Positions 1-16,100 of a DNA stretch of 64,000 nt are shown here, piece after piece. The number at the start of each line of letters is the position of its first letter. The first letter of the stretch is position 1. The translations under genes were made by a program, and so were the position numbers. Below the pieces are notes generated by a model. That model was not told where the DNA came from. It was given only the letters and a program-made list of their open reading frames with translations, and made no database searches. The DNA is from Bursaphelenchus xylophilus (Eukaryota > Nematoda > Chromadorea > Rhabditida > Aphelenchoididae): contig CAJFCV020000004.1 in NCBI GenBank assembly GCA_904066235.2, positions 3,100,001 to 3,164,000 on the forward strand, given 5' to 3'.

Positions 1-2082
1 AGTGGCTTTTTCAGTATGTTAGAGGGGTTTTATGCGTGTTCTGGGAGAGGACACAACGTGTGCTGGTCCACAGGAAGTGTCTGGAAACAGGACAGAGCCG
101 GTGTTAGTAAGATGTCTTTAGATTAATGTCTGGTGCAAGGTGGTGTTTTGTTTGTATTTCAAAATTTGGGCGGAATTCCATGGGATTGCGTAATATTTTG
201 GGGTCTAGAGGATAAATAGGATATTTTTAGAGCTTCACTTATTAGTGAGGAGTTATTAAGGCCTTGTTTTTATAGGGGTTTGAAAATTTCTTGTCGAGAT
301 TGACGTCTTATTTTTTATTTCTTAATATCATATGCCATGTCTGTGAAATTGGACTGGTTTTTTGGCCATGACATAGAGGAAGGCTCTAAGATCATAGCTA
401 AGTTCGCTCATTCTCCAAAAGCTCTTGGTTTTCCCGCTAGCTCATACTAAACTTGACCATCTAAGTGATATCATGGCTAATATAAAATCAGATATTCCAT
501 AAAAACCAGCCCTTCAAACGTCCCGAATTTTCGTACAAATTGTGTATTTATATAGCTCGTGCAGCTCTGCAGGCCTCTTATCCAGCTATTTTATCTCATA
601 AACCGGCAGCTCGCTGCCGTTTTATCACACAATTCCATCGCTTCTATTTGCATCAAAAAACATTTTTTCCACTTTTTCGCCAATGCCAAGGAGGGCCTCA
701 AGGGGCACTGTGGGTAGTGATAATTGTCGTTATGGGAATACGTTCTTCTAACGGGATTTCCACGGGGTTTTTGCTTTGTCTGGATTCCTCACATTTCTGT
801 GGGCGAAATTGTTTTAAATCCCGAGAATTTATGCGTCTGGCGTCGCAAAATTGCAGTATTTGGTGGTAATGGGGTGAGTAAGAGGCGATTAGGAGGGTTT
901 GAGGTAAATTGGAGGTTATGGCGACGTTTTATACTATCAAATGTGTTTTGAATTTTTTTGAAAAAATCCGAAATTTTTCAGGATTTAATGCAATACTGAG
1001 CTTGCAGTTTGTGTACGATGGCTCTTTATGTTTATTGTATCATTAGCGATTGTCAGACTTTGATATTTTTCATAAAAACCTAAGAAAATCCCAAAAAAAT
1101 CAAACAACATTTTTCATCGTATAAAATGACACCCTTATGCGCTTTGAGACTAATATCCCCATCTTGTTGTGCGATGACAAACTACCCTTTATTCTGCGGC
1201 AACAAACAATACCTCGGCACCCAATTCTCGCGTCTTAACAGCGTTTTTTGAGACTTTCCCTTTGTCCCGACAGTTGGGGCCGAAAACTCGCTCTCCCACT
1301 CTCGCCGTGGCCCATTCAAAAACCTCAATTTCATTTTTCGGAATGATATTTGACTTTTACACACTGAATTTTAAACGTAGTCCGGAGGAAATTATCTTTT
1401 ATTTCCTTTCAAACTTTTTTCGTTGGACATTTGGGCTTTTTTGAAGCGAATGCCCTGAGGGGACGAAGCGTGATGGAATTTGCAGATTGCCTTAATTGAG
1501 CTGTTTGTTATCATGAGAGCGTTTTAATTGGTTTTTTAGTACGTTGCACTTCAAGTTTTAAATTTTTGCACGGAAAATCGGGTCCTGCCACGAAAACTTG
1601 GCATGATGATTTTTAGGGTTTTCCGTGATTTTTTTGATATTACCGGACTGAGAAGATGGTTTTTGTATATCGTATAAGCGATTTATCACATTTTTTTATT
1701 TTTTCGGTCCCGCCGCGAAAACTTGATTTTTCGTTTTTCCGCGATTTCACCGAAATTAATTGCATTTCCATGTAGAATATATCACAATTTTCATTTTGCA
1801 GATATCAAAGTGCCCATTGCTTTACGACCAACATATTTTTTCGACCGGTTTTCTTCTCCTCGATCTTTCTCTTTTCCCCCATCGTATCTCGACCTAATCC
1901 GGCTTTCAATTCGGCTACAACAACAGCTTCTACAACGTTTACAAGGTTCCTACGAAATCAGCTACACTTATCGTCGAACAACAACATTTTGCCAGCGTTT
2001 TTCGTTTTCCGGCCTTTTTCGTCATCAAAAATTCCATCCAATGGTCTGAAAAAAGAGATTTGGATATTCCACCAAACCCAGA
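1..2082. other. Upstream flank and probable 5' leader of tpra-1
   Basis: No coding exon could be supported in this AT-rich stretch; the open frames are short and lack family features. A pyrimidine-rich 3' splice site ending in TTTTGCAG at 1801 precedes the tpra-1 start codon by 281 bp. It could be a trans-splice acceptor or the end of a 5'-UTR intron, which would make 1802-2082 leader sequence. This is inferred from the splice signal only. Confidence 0.4.
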
Positions 2083-4921
2083 ATGTCTGTATTGCATCCG
2101 GACAACCCGACCACGTCGTTTGGCCGATTGCCCGACTTTGCAAATGAATCTCACGTCCCACAGCGGGTGGAGCCATGGCTCATCAGCGACGAAACCGCGC
2201 TCAGCGACGATCTCACACTCATTGACTCGATCTTGGGTAAGGAAAAGAAAGGACACGCTCTCAAAGTGCCTAGGGTCTCATCTCTAGACGTTTTGCGGCG
2301 TACGTCGACATTTTATACGATAAAAGATTTCTTGGAACATTTTATCGTATACAAGTCGCCTTAACAAAAAATTGAAATTTAACGCCAATATTTACTTAGA
2401 TAACTCTTATTTATGTCATTTAAAAAATGACAGTGTTTTTCAAGACATTTTATACGATGAAAACAGTTCAAGATTGTTTGGACAGATTTTATCGTATAAC
2501 ATGGTAAAGTCGTTACTTTTGTGATTTTAAAAGGCCGTTTTCTACAACCCTTTAAAATAGCATGACTAAGCCATTATTTTTAGGTCTAGGTTCCCTCGGT
2601 GAGCCGACATTTGTCGACCAAACCAGCGACAATCTCTCAACCCCTTCCAATATTTTCCTCGGCGGTCGTTCCCATCAACAGCTCCGTCATTTATGCAAAC
2701 AAGTCCTCGTACAGCGACTCCCCTTTGTCGGGTTTGAATTTCGCTACTGGGATTTGGCGATTCTGGTGCCGAATCTGTTGTTTTTACTGTTTTTGCTGAT
2801 GAAATGCGGGAACATGCGCAGAAAGTTGAGACATACAAGTTCGCCGCTATTTCGGGGGTTTTTCTTCTTGGTAAGTGTTGAAAAATTTTGCTATGGTCAA
2901 ATGCGACCTTACCTATCGTGTTTTGAGACAATTTCTAATCAATTTTATGAGTTAGGTAGAACCTTTACCATTTTATACGATTAAATATTTCCGGTTGATT
3001 AAGTACATGTTTCATCGTATAATATGGAAATTATAAAATCCAGGAAGTCAAATTACTTCGAAGTCCTGTTTACGAAAATTGTATCGCAAGGTGACACGTT
3101 ATACGCTGAAAACTGCTCAAAACGTGTTAAAACACATTTCATCGTATAAACCGTCCCAATCCCAAAATATACTAAAATCTCAATTTCAGGTGTATGCGAC
3201 AACAATTCTGAACATAACTCGATGTGGAACTTCGATGGCTCTCTCGGTTTCAAACCCATTTGGAGCTTTTGTTGATCAAATTCTCTGGCTGTCCTTGAAA
3301 TTCCTCGTTCTAACCGCTGAATTATCGGTGTTGGCCTTTGGGCTTCTTCTGGGATCGTTGGACTCCGCCAGAAATCTTCGGAGAGCATTGTTTTTCGTTG
3401 TAGTGTTCAGTGGAATTCATTCGGCAATGCAGGCAATCTTGGAGTTCAAAGTTTGGGATGACGTAAGTTTTTCCAAAAATTTCAGCTAAAAAAATCGGCC
3501 TTGAATAACGAAAAAAACACTTGAGATTGACCTGCTCAACTGACAGCTTCATTTCGCAGATTTTAGGCGGTCAAAGTTTGTTTCAATTTTTTGAATTTCA
3601 AAATAACCGCCATAATTGGCATTCTGTTAAAGCTCTCAAAAATACGCCCAAAGCAATGAAAAAGCGATTACAGCACTTCCTTTTTCACCTGATCAACTGA
3701 CATCTTCATTTTGGACATTTTAGGCTGTCAAATTTCCTTTCAATTTTTTGAATTTCAAAATTCCTGCCATAATTGGCATTCTGTCAAAGCTCTCAAAAGT
3801 GTACCCAAACCAATGAAAAATCGATTACAGCACTTCCTGATCGAGTCCTTCCGAATCTACGCGCATGGCGGTATGGGATTCTGGATGATTTCCTCCGGAT
3901 TTTTCGCCATGTTGTACGCCCTGGCCTGCTGTTTCCCGCTGATCTGTTGTCGGCGCGTTTGTGCGCCCCGAAGATGCTCTTTCCATTCGTATTGCATGCT
4001 CATGGCCACGCTGAACATTGTGCAGTCGTTTGGCTCGGTGTTGATCATGTTGGATTGCCCGGATGGGATGTGTTTGGCGGATGCGACCAGCTTCTTGTAC
4101 TTCACCTTCTACACCCCGTTGGTCTACTTTGTCTTCTTGCGGCGGTCCATGAAGTAAGTTAATGGTGACAAAAACGAGTTTCAAGTTTCGTATGCCATTT
4201 GATGAGTCGTATGAATGCTTATTTTACAATTTTCAGTTCGAAGAGTTTCCCGTATCGACAACATAAGAATGCGCCCAATACCGATGTCTATCAACCCCGG
4301 TTTTCTGGTAAGTTTTCGTCTAGAAAAGAAAGCGAAAGACAGATAAAGTACCACTAGATCAATTAAGCTTCCTTAAAAAGCCTAGTGATAGTGTATCAAT
4401 ATTTTCAGGACTGATCTCTCCATCCTACGACGACTTCTTCGACTACGACCGCATCATGCAGCAGGACAGCACGCATCTCCAAAACATTCTCCACCTCAAC
4501 TACGACTTCTACCATGCAGCGCAGGATTTTCGGGACCCTTTCGGAACCGAGATCCCTCTCATGTCAAGCCGAACGCCTGATTCCACAATCACCACGCATA
4601 TGGATTCTGATGGAAATATTGAACTGGGCGACAACTCAACCAGCTCCGAAAGCCGTCCCATTATTCGCCCACCAACGTTGCACAAGCACAAACAACTCAA
4701 GTAAGACTCACTCTCATGTCTTTTTCCTTCAAATTGCATACGATGAAACATTTCTGACAAGTCTGATTGTTATACGATCAAACATGTTTCGTCGTATAAA
4801 ATGTCTCTTTTCGCAAATTTACACTAATTTAGATATTTTTAGACTTGGATCGGATGGACGATGGAGTTTCGACACTTCGGATCAATCGCCAGACTACTTT
4901 TCCCGCCGACGCTGGTACTAA
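2083..4921 (+). CDS. tpra-1: TPRA1/GPR175-like seven-transmembrane protein
   Basis: Exons: 2083-2236, 2584-2870, 3190-3462, 3831-4153, 4237-4307, 4409-4700, 4843-4921. All introns are GT-AG and the phases join to 492 codons plus stop. The first membrane segment in exon 2 (RYWDLAILVPNLLFLLFLL) and the exon 4 block (AHGGMGFWMIS, then a SFGSVL segment and DATSFLYFTFYTPLVYFVFL) match the conserved body of the TPRA1 family (transmembrane protein adipocyte-associated 1). This is a seven-pass plasma-membrane protein whose biochemical role is poorly defined. The N-terminal 70 residues and the tail after exon 5 are hydrophilic, and the tail is rich in Ser, Thr and Asp, as expected for a cytosolic tail. 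Three of its six introns hold the short hairpin repeats described separately. Intron 3 ends in a duplicated acceptor region. The gene converges on the paraplegin gene. The family call is firm; the start is chosen as the first ATG in the frame that splices into exon 2. Confidence 0.9.
2307..3153. repeat. Four short hairpin repeats in tpra-1 introns 1 and 2
   Basis: Copies lie at about 2307-2357, 2444-2503, 2968-3026 and 3092-3153. Each starts with a variant of GACATTTTATACGAT and ends with its inverted partner (ATCGTATAAAATGTC or a degraded form), with a loop of 10-35 bases. The third and fourth copies have partly mismatched arms. They fill a large share of introns of 347 and 319 bp. Confidence 0.85.
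3528..3838 (+). repeat. Imperfect tandem duplication of an intron 3' end with its splice acceptor
   Basis: Two copies of about 150 bp (3528-3680 and 3686-3838) lie end to end in tpra-1 intron 3. Each ends in CGATTACAGCACTTCC, that is, a 3' splice site plus the first bases of exon 4. The second copy supplies the acceptor used in the model (exon starts 3831). The first carries an intact-looking acceptor at 3671-3673 that would lead into non-coding duplicated sequence. Confidence 0.8.
4738..4805. repeat. Short hairpin repeat in tpra-1 intron 6
   Basis: Arms CATACGATGAAACATTT and CGTCGTATAAAATGTC, with an extra internal GTTATACGATCAAACATG, so this copy looks like one and a half units fused. It occupies nearly half of the 142-bp intron. 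Confidence 0.75.
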
Positions 4922-5596
4922 AATACGCCTTTATGCCATGTACAAAGAAAGACCAAAAATGCCTGAACAAAGACTAACCCATACACAAACTACGAGGTTG
5001 TACAATCACAAGTTTTCTCCCAACTACATTTTTTGATCAATATAAGAGGCTTTCACTCCGCTCGGGACATTTTATACGATGAAACCTTCCGAACACCTTT
5101 TGTCGTATAAAATATCCCCGCATTGCAATTATTGGATACTTTTCTACACACTGACTGGTATATTGTGTCGGGGCATCATAATATTTGTGTCTTGTCGAGA
5201 ATTTTATACGACGAAACATGTCCAATTCATAATGGACAAACTTTGTCGTTTGAAATGATCGGATTGGGGTTGCCTATCCTCTTTCTCGGATATATGGGTA
5301 TCCCTGCACCTTACATTGTTGTAACACGTCATTATAACTCCCATTTTCATAGCCCATTTGTAGTGATTACTCAAAATTCCCATGGATAATATTCGAAAAT
5401 CAGCACACTCGTCGTATGTACATAGAACAACATGTTGTATAGACCTTGGTAATATTATTAAAACCTTCGAAATAAACTCATCACCTATAAGATCGGCATT
5501 TGCAACCAAAAATAAAAAAAAATATAGAACTTTTTTAATTTTATTGTCGTTAACAACTAAAAACAACAAGGAAATTGCTTTACACAGGGTCCTAAT
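4922..5596. other. Convergent intergenic region between tpra-1 and the paraplegin gene
   Basis: It holds the 3' UTRs of both genes. A reverse-strand AATAAA at 5540-5545 lies 52 bp past the paraplegin stop and is a good poly(A) signal. For tpra-1 the only clear forward AATAAA is at 5471-5476. One full hairpin repeat is at 5066-5114 and a degraded one at about 5199-5252. No further gene seen. Confidence 0.6.
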
Positions 5597-9935
<4,339 letters not shown>

Positions 9936-10170
9936 GGTACATTAGGAATTTACTGATGAAATAAAACGAGAAAATCCAGAAAAAATAAAAATTTTAAAAT
10001 TGCACTTCGTCCAAAAAATTATCAGTTTTGACATTTCGTTTAATCCATATAAAAATCAGAAAAAAAAATTTTTTATGAATTCTGTTCCTTGAAATTTGAT
10101 TGAGCCCTCTTTTTTGGCCACATGTGGCGATTTGATTTGATCGGAATTTAGTTTATTCATTTCAGGTCCT
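9936..10170. promoter_or_regulatory. Divergent 235-bp promoter region between the paraplegin and RdRP genes
   Basis: The two start codons point away from each other. On the minus strand a 3' splice site ending TTTCATCAG (ends at 9953) lies 17 bp before the paraplegin ATG. On the plus strand TTTCAG at 10160-10165 lies 5 bp before the RdRP ATG. Both look like spliced-leader trans-splice acceptors. Transcription of both genes must therefore start within this AT-rich gap or overlap it. No TATA box or named factor site is claimed. Confidence 0.6.
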
Positions 10171-13100
10171 ATGGACACGGGCTCTTCCAGCTTTGAGCTG
10201 GAATTCAAGGCCGTACAGGCTGAAAACAGGGATGAAAAGCAGAAGAATATCAAGGCGATTGAAGAGTTTCTGAAGGTAGGCGGGATTTATTACTTGTTGA
10301 GCTTGATGTTTAGATAAATTCTGAGGTTATCAGAGAGGAAATAATTACATGTGTAATATACTTCAATACTGTATAAAAAAACACTATGTATACGATAAGT
10401 GTCGATGAAAAAAAGCATTATGTATACGACGTATCTGATCAGACCGACTTATTTCAATATCACTAACAATCTCACCTCTGACATTATTTTAGACAGCCTT
10501 CCAAGATGTGACGAAGCTCGTTCGATTGGATGTCCAAAAGCCACAGTATGTCTCAGAGGAGGATCAAAGATGCGTCTACAAGTCTGCTTGTCGGTGTACC
10601 AAACTCAACCGGCACACTCCAATCGATGTTGTTGCGATCGCTCAAAATTTGGTCCGAAAATTGACGGATTGGTCCGGGACTGTGCGAGGAATGACCGCAA
10701 CTTTGGTCATGGGCGATAAACGGTTGTTCTACGTGCCCAAGCAGTAAGTTTGAAGATTTTGAGGGTGGTATGTCTACATCTTTGGTATGTTTTGGATTTT
10801 TTTAGGTTCCAAGGAAGCGTTGATTTATACCTCGGAGCTGATGAACTTTCTTTGGGAAATGTGATTGAGCACGACAAGTACATCCACCATTGTATACTGG
10901 AAAAGGTACGTAATTTTCCTATTTGTTTCTTGGTTTAGATCCCCATCTCTTGCATGCAATCATATTTGTTTTGTGAGCTATATTCTCCATCCCTTCCAGA
11001 ACGAAACAAAAGATTGGTTTGGACCCCTGTCGACGATGATCAAATACTACGAAGCGGATCCGCTGGTCCAGCCGCTGATTAAGCATCGAATCATGGTCGA
11101 CTTCGAGCATGATCGTCGCCGAATGTTCGTCCGATTCCCGTCGAAAGGCATCGGACATACGGAGAAGGTGGAAGCAATAACCAAATTGGAGCTTCGTTAC
11201 AGTACCATCAAGCGGATTTTTGCGCAATTCAACGGAGATCCGGAGAAACCCAAGACCACCTTGTACTTCCATTTGGACACGGTTCCAATTGTTTATCAGG
11301 TCAAGTTTGAGTTTTTCCAAAAAGGTCAACCAAATCGAAAATTGGATCCAAAAAGGAGATTGTACTCACTGGGTAAGGATTCAGCGAATGTATATGTTGT
11401 AAATAGGATATAAAAGATATCTGAAGTGTTTTTAATGGAACTTTTCATTGAAGTCAGTGTTTTTTGACGATTTCCGTCATTATTTTACATGACAAATGGG
11501 CAAAAATTTAATTTTCTGGAAGGTTGAATCTATTATATGGTTTTTTTTTTATATATGTGGCATTTTAGGGCCATTTGTGATATTACTGACTAATCCGAAT
11601 TTTATTTACATCTCAAATCGGACCTTGGCACATCAACTTCGGCATGGATAATATACCTTAAATTTCAGGTGATCGACAAAAATTTTGGACCAAAAACAAC
11701 TTTGACGACTATGTGGAATCACCATTCTTCAAATTGGTCCTCCATCCGGTTGAGGTGAGAATTTTTTTTGCTTTGTTTTACCCTTTAGGCCACTCGGATC
11801 ATGAACATTTTGAATCGGCTGGTTGCGAGCACAACGAAGCCGATCCAGTTCCGTGACATCACCCATCATCCGAAATACCGTGGAGAGAAGGTGTTTGCGA
11901 AGAAGTTTCCACATGTCAACAACGACAGTGCCTTCCTTCAGGCCATCAAAATGGACTACCCGACCATTTATTTGCTCGAAGCGCTGGCATCCCGGGGATA
12001 TCAAGTCAAGGATCGATTGCACATGGAAGTTGCCTATATGAGGGCATTCAAGGAACGAATTATCGGCCTTTTCAAGACTAATAAGAAGGTAAAATTTGAA
12101 ATTTTTTTTTCATCGATGGTTTTTTGTTTTTTTTTTTTTTTTTTTTTTTTTTTGGCAAATGTTGCGTGAAAATGCAATTTTATGACTGAAAAGGTCATAA
12201 ACCTTCGTGTTTTAGGGAACTGGGATGATTGGGGAAAAACGATTGAAGAAAAGTACGATTGGGTAAACCGAAAAGTACAGGGTGTACCAAATTCGTGGCC
12301 CGATTTGAATTGGCTATAACTTCTTTAATTTTGGGCCAAATTTTAAAATTCTTTTTTTCCCTGAATCCTCAGACAACCCCATTTTGTCTGATACCAAATA
12401 TGTTATACATAGGTAAGTGTCATCTACAGTTATTAGATTTATTCTTGAAGTTCATTTTTTTGGTCGTTTTTCGGTTGTTTTTTCGGCCTTTCCCGGTGTG
12501 TCCGAAAATGGAATACGGTGTGGAAGAAAAAGCTTGGTCTGTGGGTTTGGTATGGCAAATACGGTTCGCCGATAAATGTTCAAAGGGAATACAGGATGAA
12601 ATACGGACGTAAGGCCCAACCCAGATCGCAAGACATTTCGGCGTTGGTGGAATAAGTTCCTTGAGATTAGCAGCGTTAACAGGAAACAAAAAAAGCAGGA
12701 AAGATGGGTACGAACGTAGCTGAAAATGGAAGAAGTTTTGTCTAAATTCCTAGAAAATCCGCATATGAGTACACCAAGCTTGGCCAAAACCGAGGGAATG
12801 CCTTCAGCAAGGACCATTCGACGAACTCTTGAGGTTGATCTTCACTTTTTGTGCTTATTCTCATCGTCGATTTTCAGGAGGGGAAATTCCGCCGTATTTT
12901 TCTTCCGCACCGTACTCCATTTTCGGACACACCGGGAAAGGCCGAAAAAACAACCGAAAAACGACCAAAAAAAATGAACTTCAAGAATAAATGCAACAAC
13001 TGTAGATGACACTTACCTATGTATAACATACACTGCTCCACGAAATGATAGACGCACCTTGTTTTTAGCGATTATCTTCCTTGTACTAAATGATATCGAA

Positions 13101-16100
13101 TAATGTTCAACAGATGAAATGTGACAAATTAAACGAGAAATCATGTCCCTTAGCAATTTTGGAACAACATTTTGTCTTGACTGAGATATGACAATTTTCG
13201 ACTTTTTTGGGGTCCACAAAATGATAGACGCAATTAAGTAATTTTTTGTTTATTTAAAAGAATTTTGAGTCAACCTGCTCTTATTACACTTCCTCGTGTT
13301 CTCTGTAGTATTAGAAAGGTTATTACATTTATATCCGCCGTACTTCATCGACGCAGTGGCCTTATGAGCCATTTCCGACCTTGTACATGAGGTAAATATT
13401 CGGTTTGAAAAAAAAAAATGATTAACGATTTGGCTTTCGCCAAAAAACCATCTTAAACCATCATAGATTACTAGTAGCAAATATAAGACATAAAATAAAC
13501 CAATACCGATTCGCTGAAGTAATTTAATCGACCATTAAGTTACCGTATACCTTCTACAGTAACCTTCAAAGGCTCTAGAAGTACAGAAGATTACTATCGA
13601 CGGCAATTTTTTTCTCAGAAAATCAAACTCAGCATGTTAACAAACCTAAAACCGCAACTTATTGCCTGCTTAAATGTCATAATGATTGATAGATGATTGA
13701 TTAAAAATAAACGTGTAAAAACAAGCCTATTTTTGGTGACTTTTTTTTGTCGAACGACGTTACCGACCAAATTTATTCTGTAACGGCTGATGATTAAAAC
13801 ATTACGTTTTCAGGCATGCTCAGTTCGAATTTGCAAATTAAATTTTGTCATTCTCTTCATTCGCCTTGGTATTTCGGGGGTCTAAAAGTATTAAGGTAGC
13901 TACATGTTGAAGATGATATGCCAAGAAAATGCTCGGGATCCTTGAGCAAGCCGTTTTTTTTTATCAGTGAGATCTACACGTATAATGTGATAGTATTAGC
14001 TAGTTTTTCGCCCAAGAAAACAGCATAACCTACAGTTTTTTTCAAACCGAATATTTACCTCATGTACAAGGTCGGAAATGGCTCATAAGGCCACTGCGTC
14101 GATGAAGTACGGCGGATATAAATGTAATAGCCTTTCTAATACTACAGAGAACACGAGGAAGTGTAATAAGAGCAGGTTGACTCAAAATTCTTTTAAATAA
14201 ACAAAAAATTACTTAATTGCGTCTATCATTTTGTGGACCCCAAAAAAGTCGAAAATTGTCATATCTCAGTCAAGACAAAATGTTGTTCCAAAATTGCTAC
14301 GGGACATGATTTCTCGTTTAATTTGTCACATTTCATCTGTTGAACATTATTCGATATCATTTAGTACAAGGAAGATAATCGCTAAAAACAAGGTGCGTCT
14401 ATCATTTCGTGGAGCAGTGTATTTGGTATCAGACAAAATGGGGTTGTCTGAGGATTCAGGGAAAAAAAGAATTTTAAAATTTGGGCCAAAATTAAAGAAG
14501 TTATAGCCAATTCAAATCGGGCACCGAATTTGGTACACCCTGTATTATTTTTCTTCGATGGAATTGTCGAAATTAGGCTAATCGAGGATGCTGATTTCGA
14601 AAGTGACATTCATTTTTTTGATCTTCACTTTTTTCCATGAGTAGTACTGTAAAGTTTTTTACAAGGAAAGAACTTCTATGGTGTATGGAGTTACATGTCG
14701 TGACATACGTCAAAAAATTCGCAAAATTCTTCTGATTCAGAGTATGTGAAAATTAGCTGCCTAATTTTGGTTTGTAAAGGTGAAAAACTTACAAAAACCC
14801 CTCAGAAATTTTCTTGCAACACCTCACAAATGCCCCCTTTTTTATATTGGGACTACTAATTAAGGTGCAGTATAAATTAAATTGGATATTTTATGGCTTG
14901 TCAAGGTACCATAGTTTGCGTTAGCTCAAAAACAAGCATTTGATTTGGTAGAAGCTTGGTCAAAAAGGCATTTGCGTGGTGTTGCGAGAAAAGTTCAGAG
15001 GATTTTTTCACCATTACAAATCAAAATTAGGCAGCTAATTGTCACATACTCTGAATCAGAAAAATTTTGCAAATTTTTTGATATATGTCACGACCTGTAA
15101 CGCCATACCCCGTTAGACTTGGCTCTCGGGCCGGCCCGGGCCGAAAATCGCGGCGCGGCCCGAAAATTGAGAAGAAGTAAAAAACCTTAATTCGCTATTA
15201 GAAGTGAAATATTTTTCTTTACTATAACAACTAACAGTACATTTTTAAAGCAAAAAAATTACTTATCAACGCATTGCCTTTCTAAAATTAATCAAAAAAT
15301 TCCCGAGATCCGTTTTCAGACTATTAAAAATTGCCCCAAGATCAATGTTATAGATTCAGCAAAGGTGGAACCACGTTTATCAAGGTTTTCAACTTCCAGA
15401 TGATAGTGTTGCTTCACACGACTTCTTTATTGTGTTTTTAAGGATGTCAGTTACGTTTATTTTGAGTTTTTGTTCAAAAAATTACTAAAAACACTAATAT
15501 ACATTAGTACTTAATAGATTTTACTAGTAAAATTACTTATTATTAGCTATTTTTGAATACTTCCTTGCTTTATTTTTATAAAATTATGCTTACTGTGAGA
15601 AAAATATAAACCCCATTCCTAGCTTTGCGTTTTAATTTTATTGGCAGCCCAACTTTTCGCTTTGAAATTCAGAATTTTAATTTTGCCGGGCCGGCAAAAT
15701 TAAATGGGCCGAAAGTTGCGGCCCGGCCCGCGGGCCGGAACAGGTCGGCCCGGCCCGGCCCGTTTCAATTTTGCTTTGGCCCGGCCCGGCCCGAACACCG
15801 GCCCGGGCCGGCCCAGCCCGGCAGCCAAGTCTATACCCCATAGAAGTACTTTCCTTGGTAATTTTTTTTCATGAATACTCTCGGGGTTTTCGATGGTGCT
15901 GATTTCGAAAATGACATTCATTTTTCTGATTTGAAAGCAGCACAATTGAAAACCCCCAAATCGAGTATTTATAAAAAAAACAAAAAATTACTACTTTAGA
16001 GTTGAACTTATGGAAAGAAGTAAAGATCAAAAAAATGAATGTCATTTTCGAAATCAGCACCCTCGATTGTCCTAATTTCGACACTTGCATCGAAGAAAAA

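Noticed and set aside
540..951. Two overlapping open frames near the left edge
   Set aside because: No domain, no splice support and odd composition; may be chance in AT-rich DNA.
15700..15945. Gly/Pro/Arg-rich frame
   Set aside because: Translation of the GGCCCGG repeat end of the 15112-15832 element.
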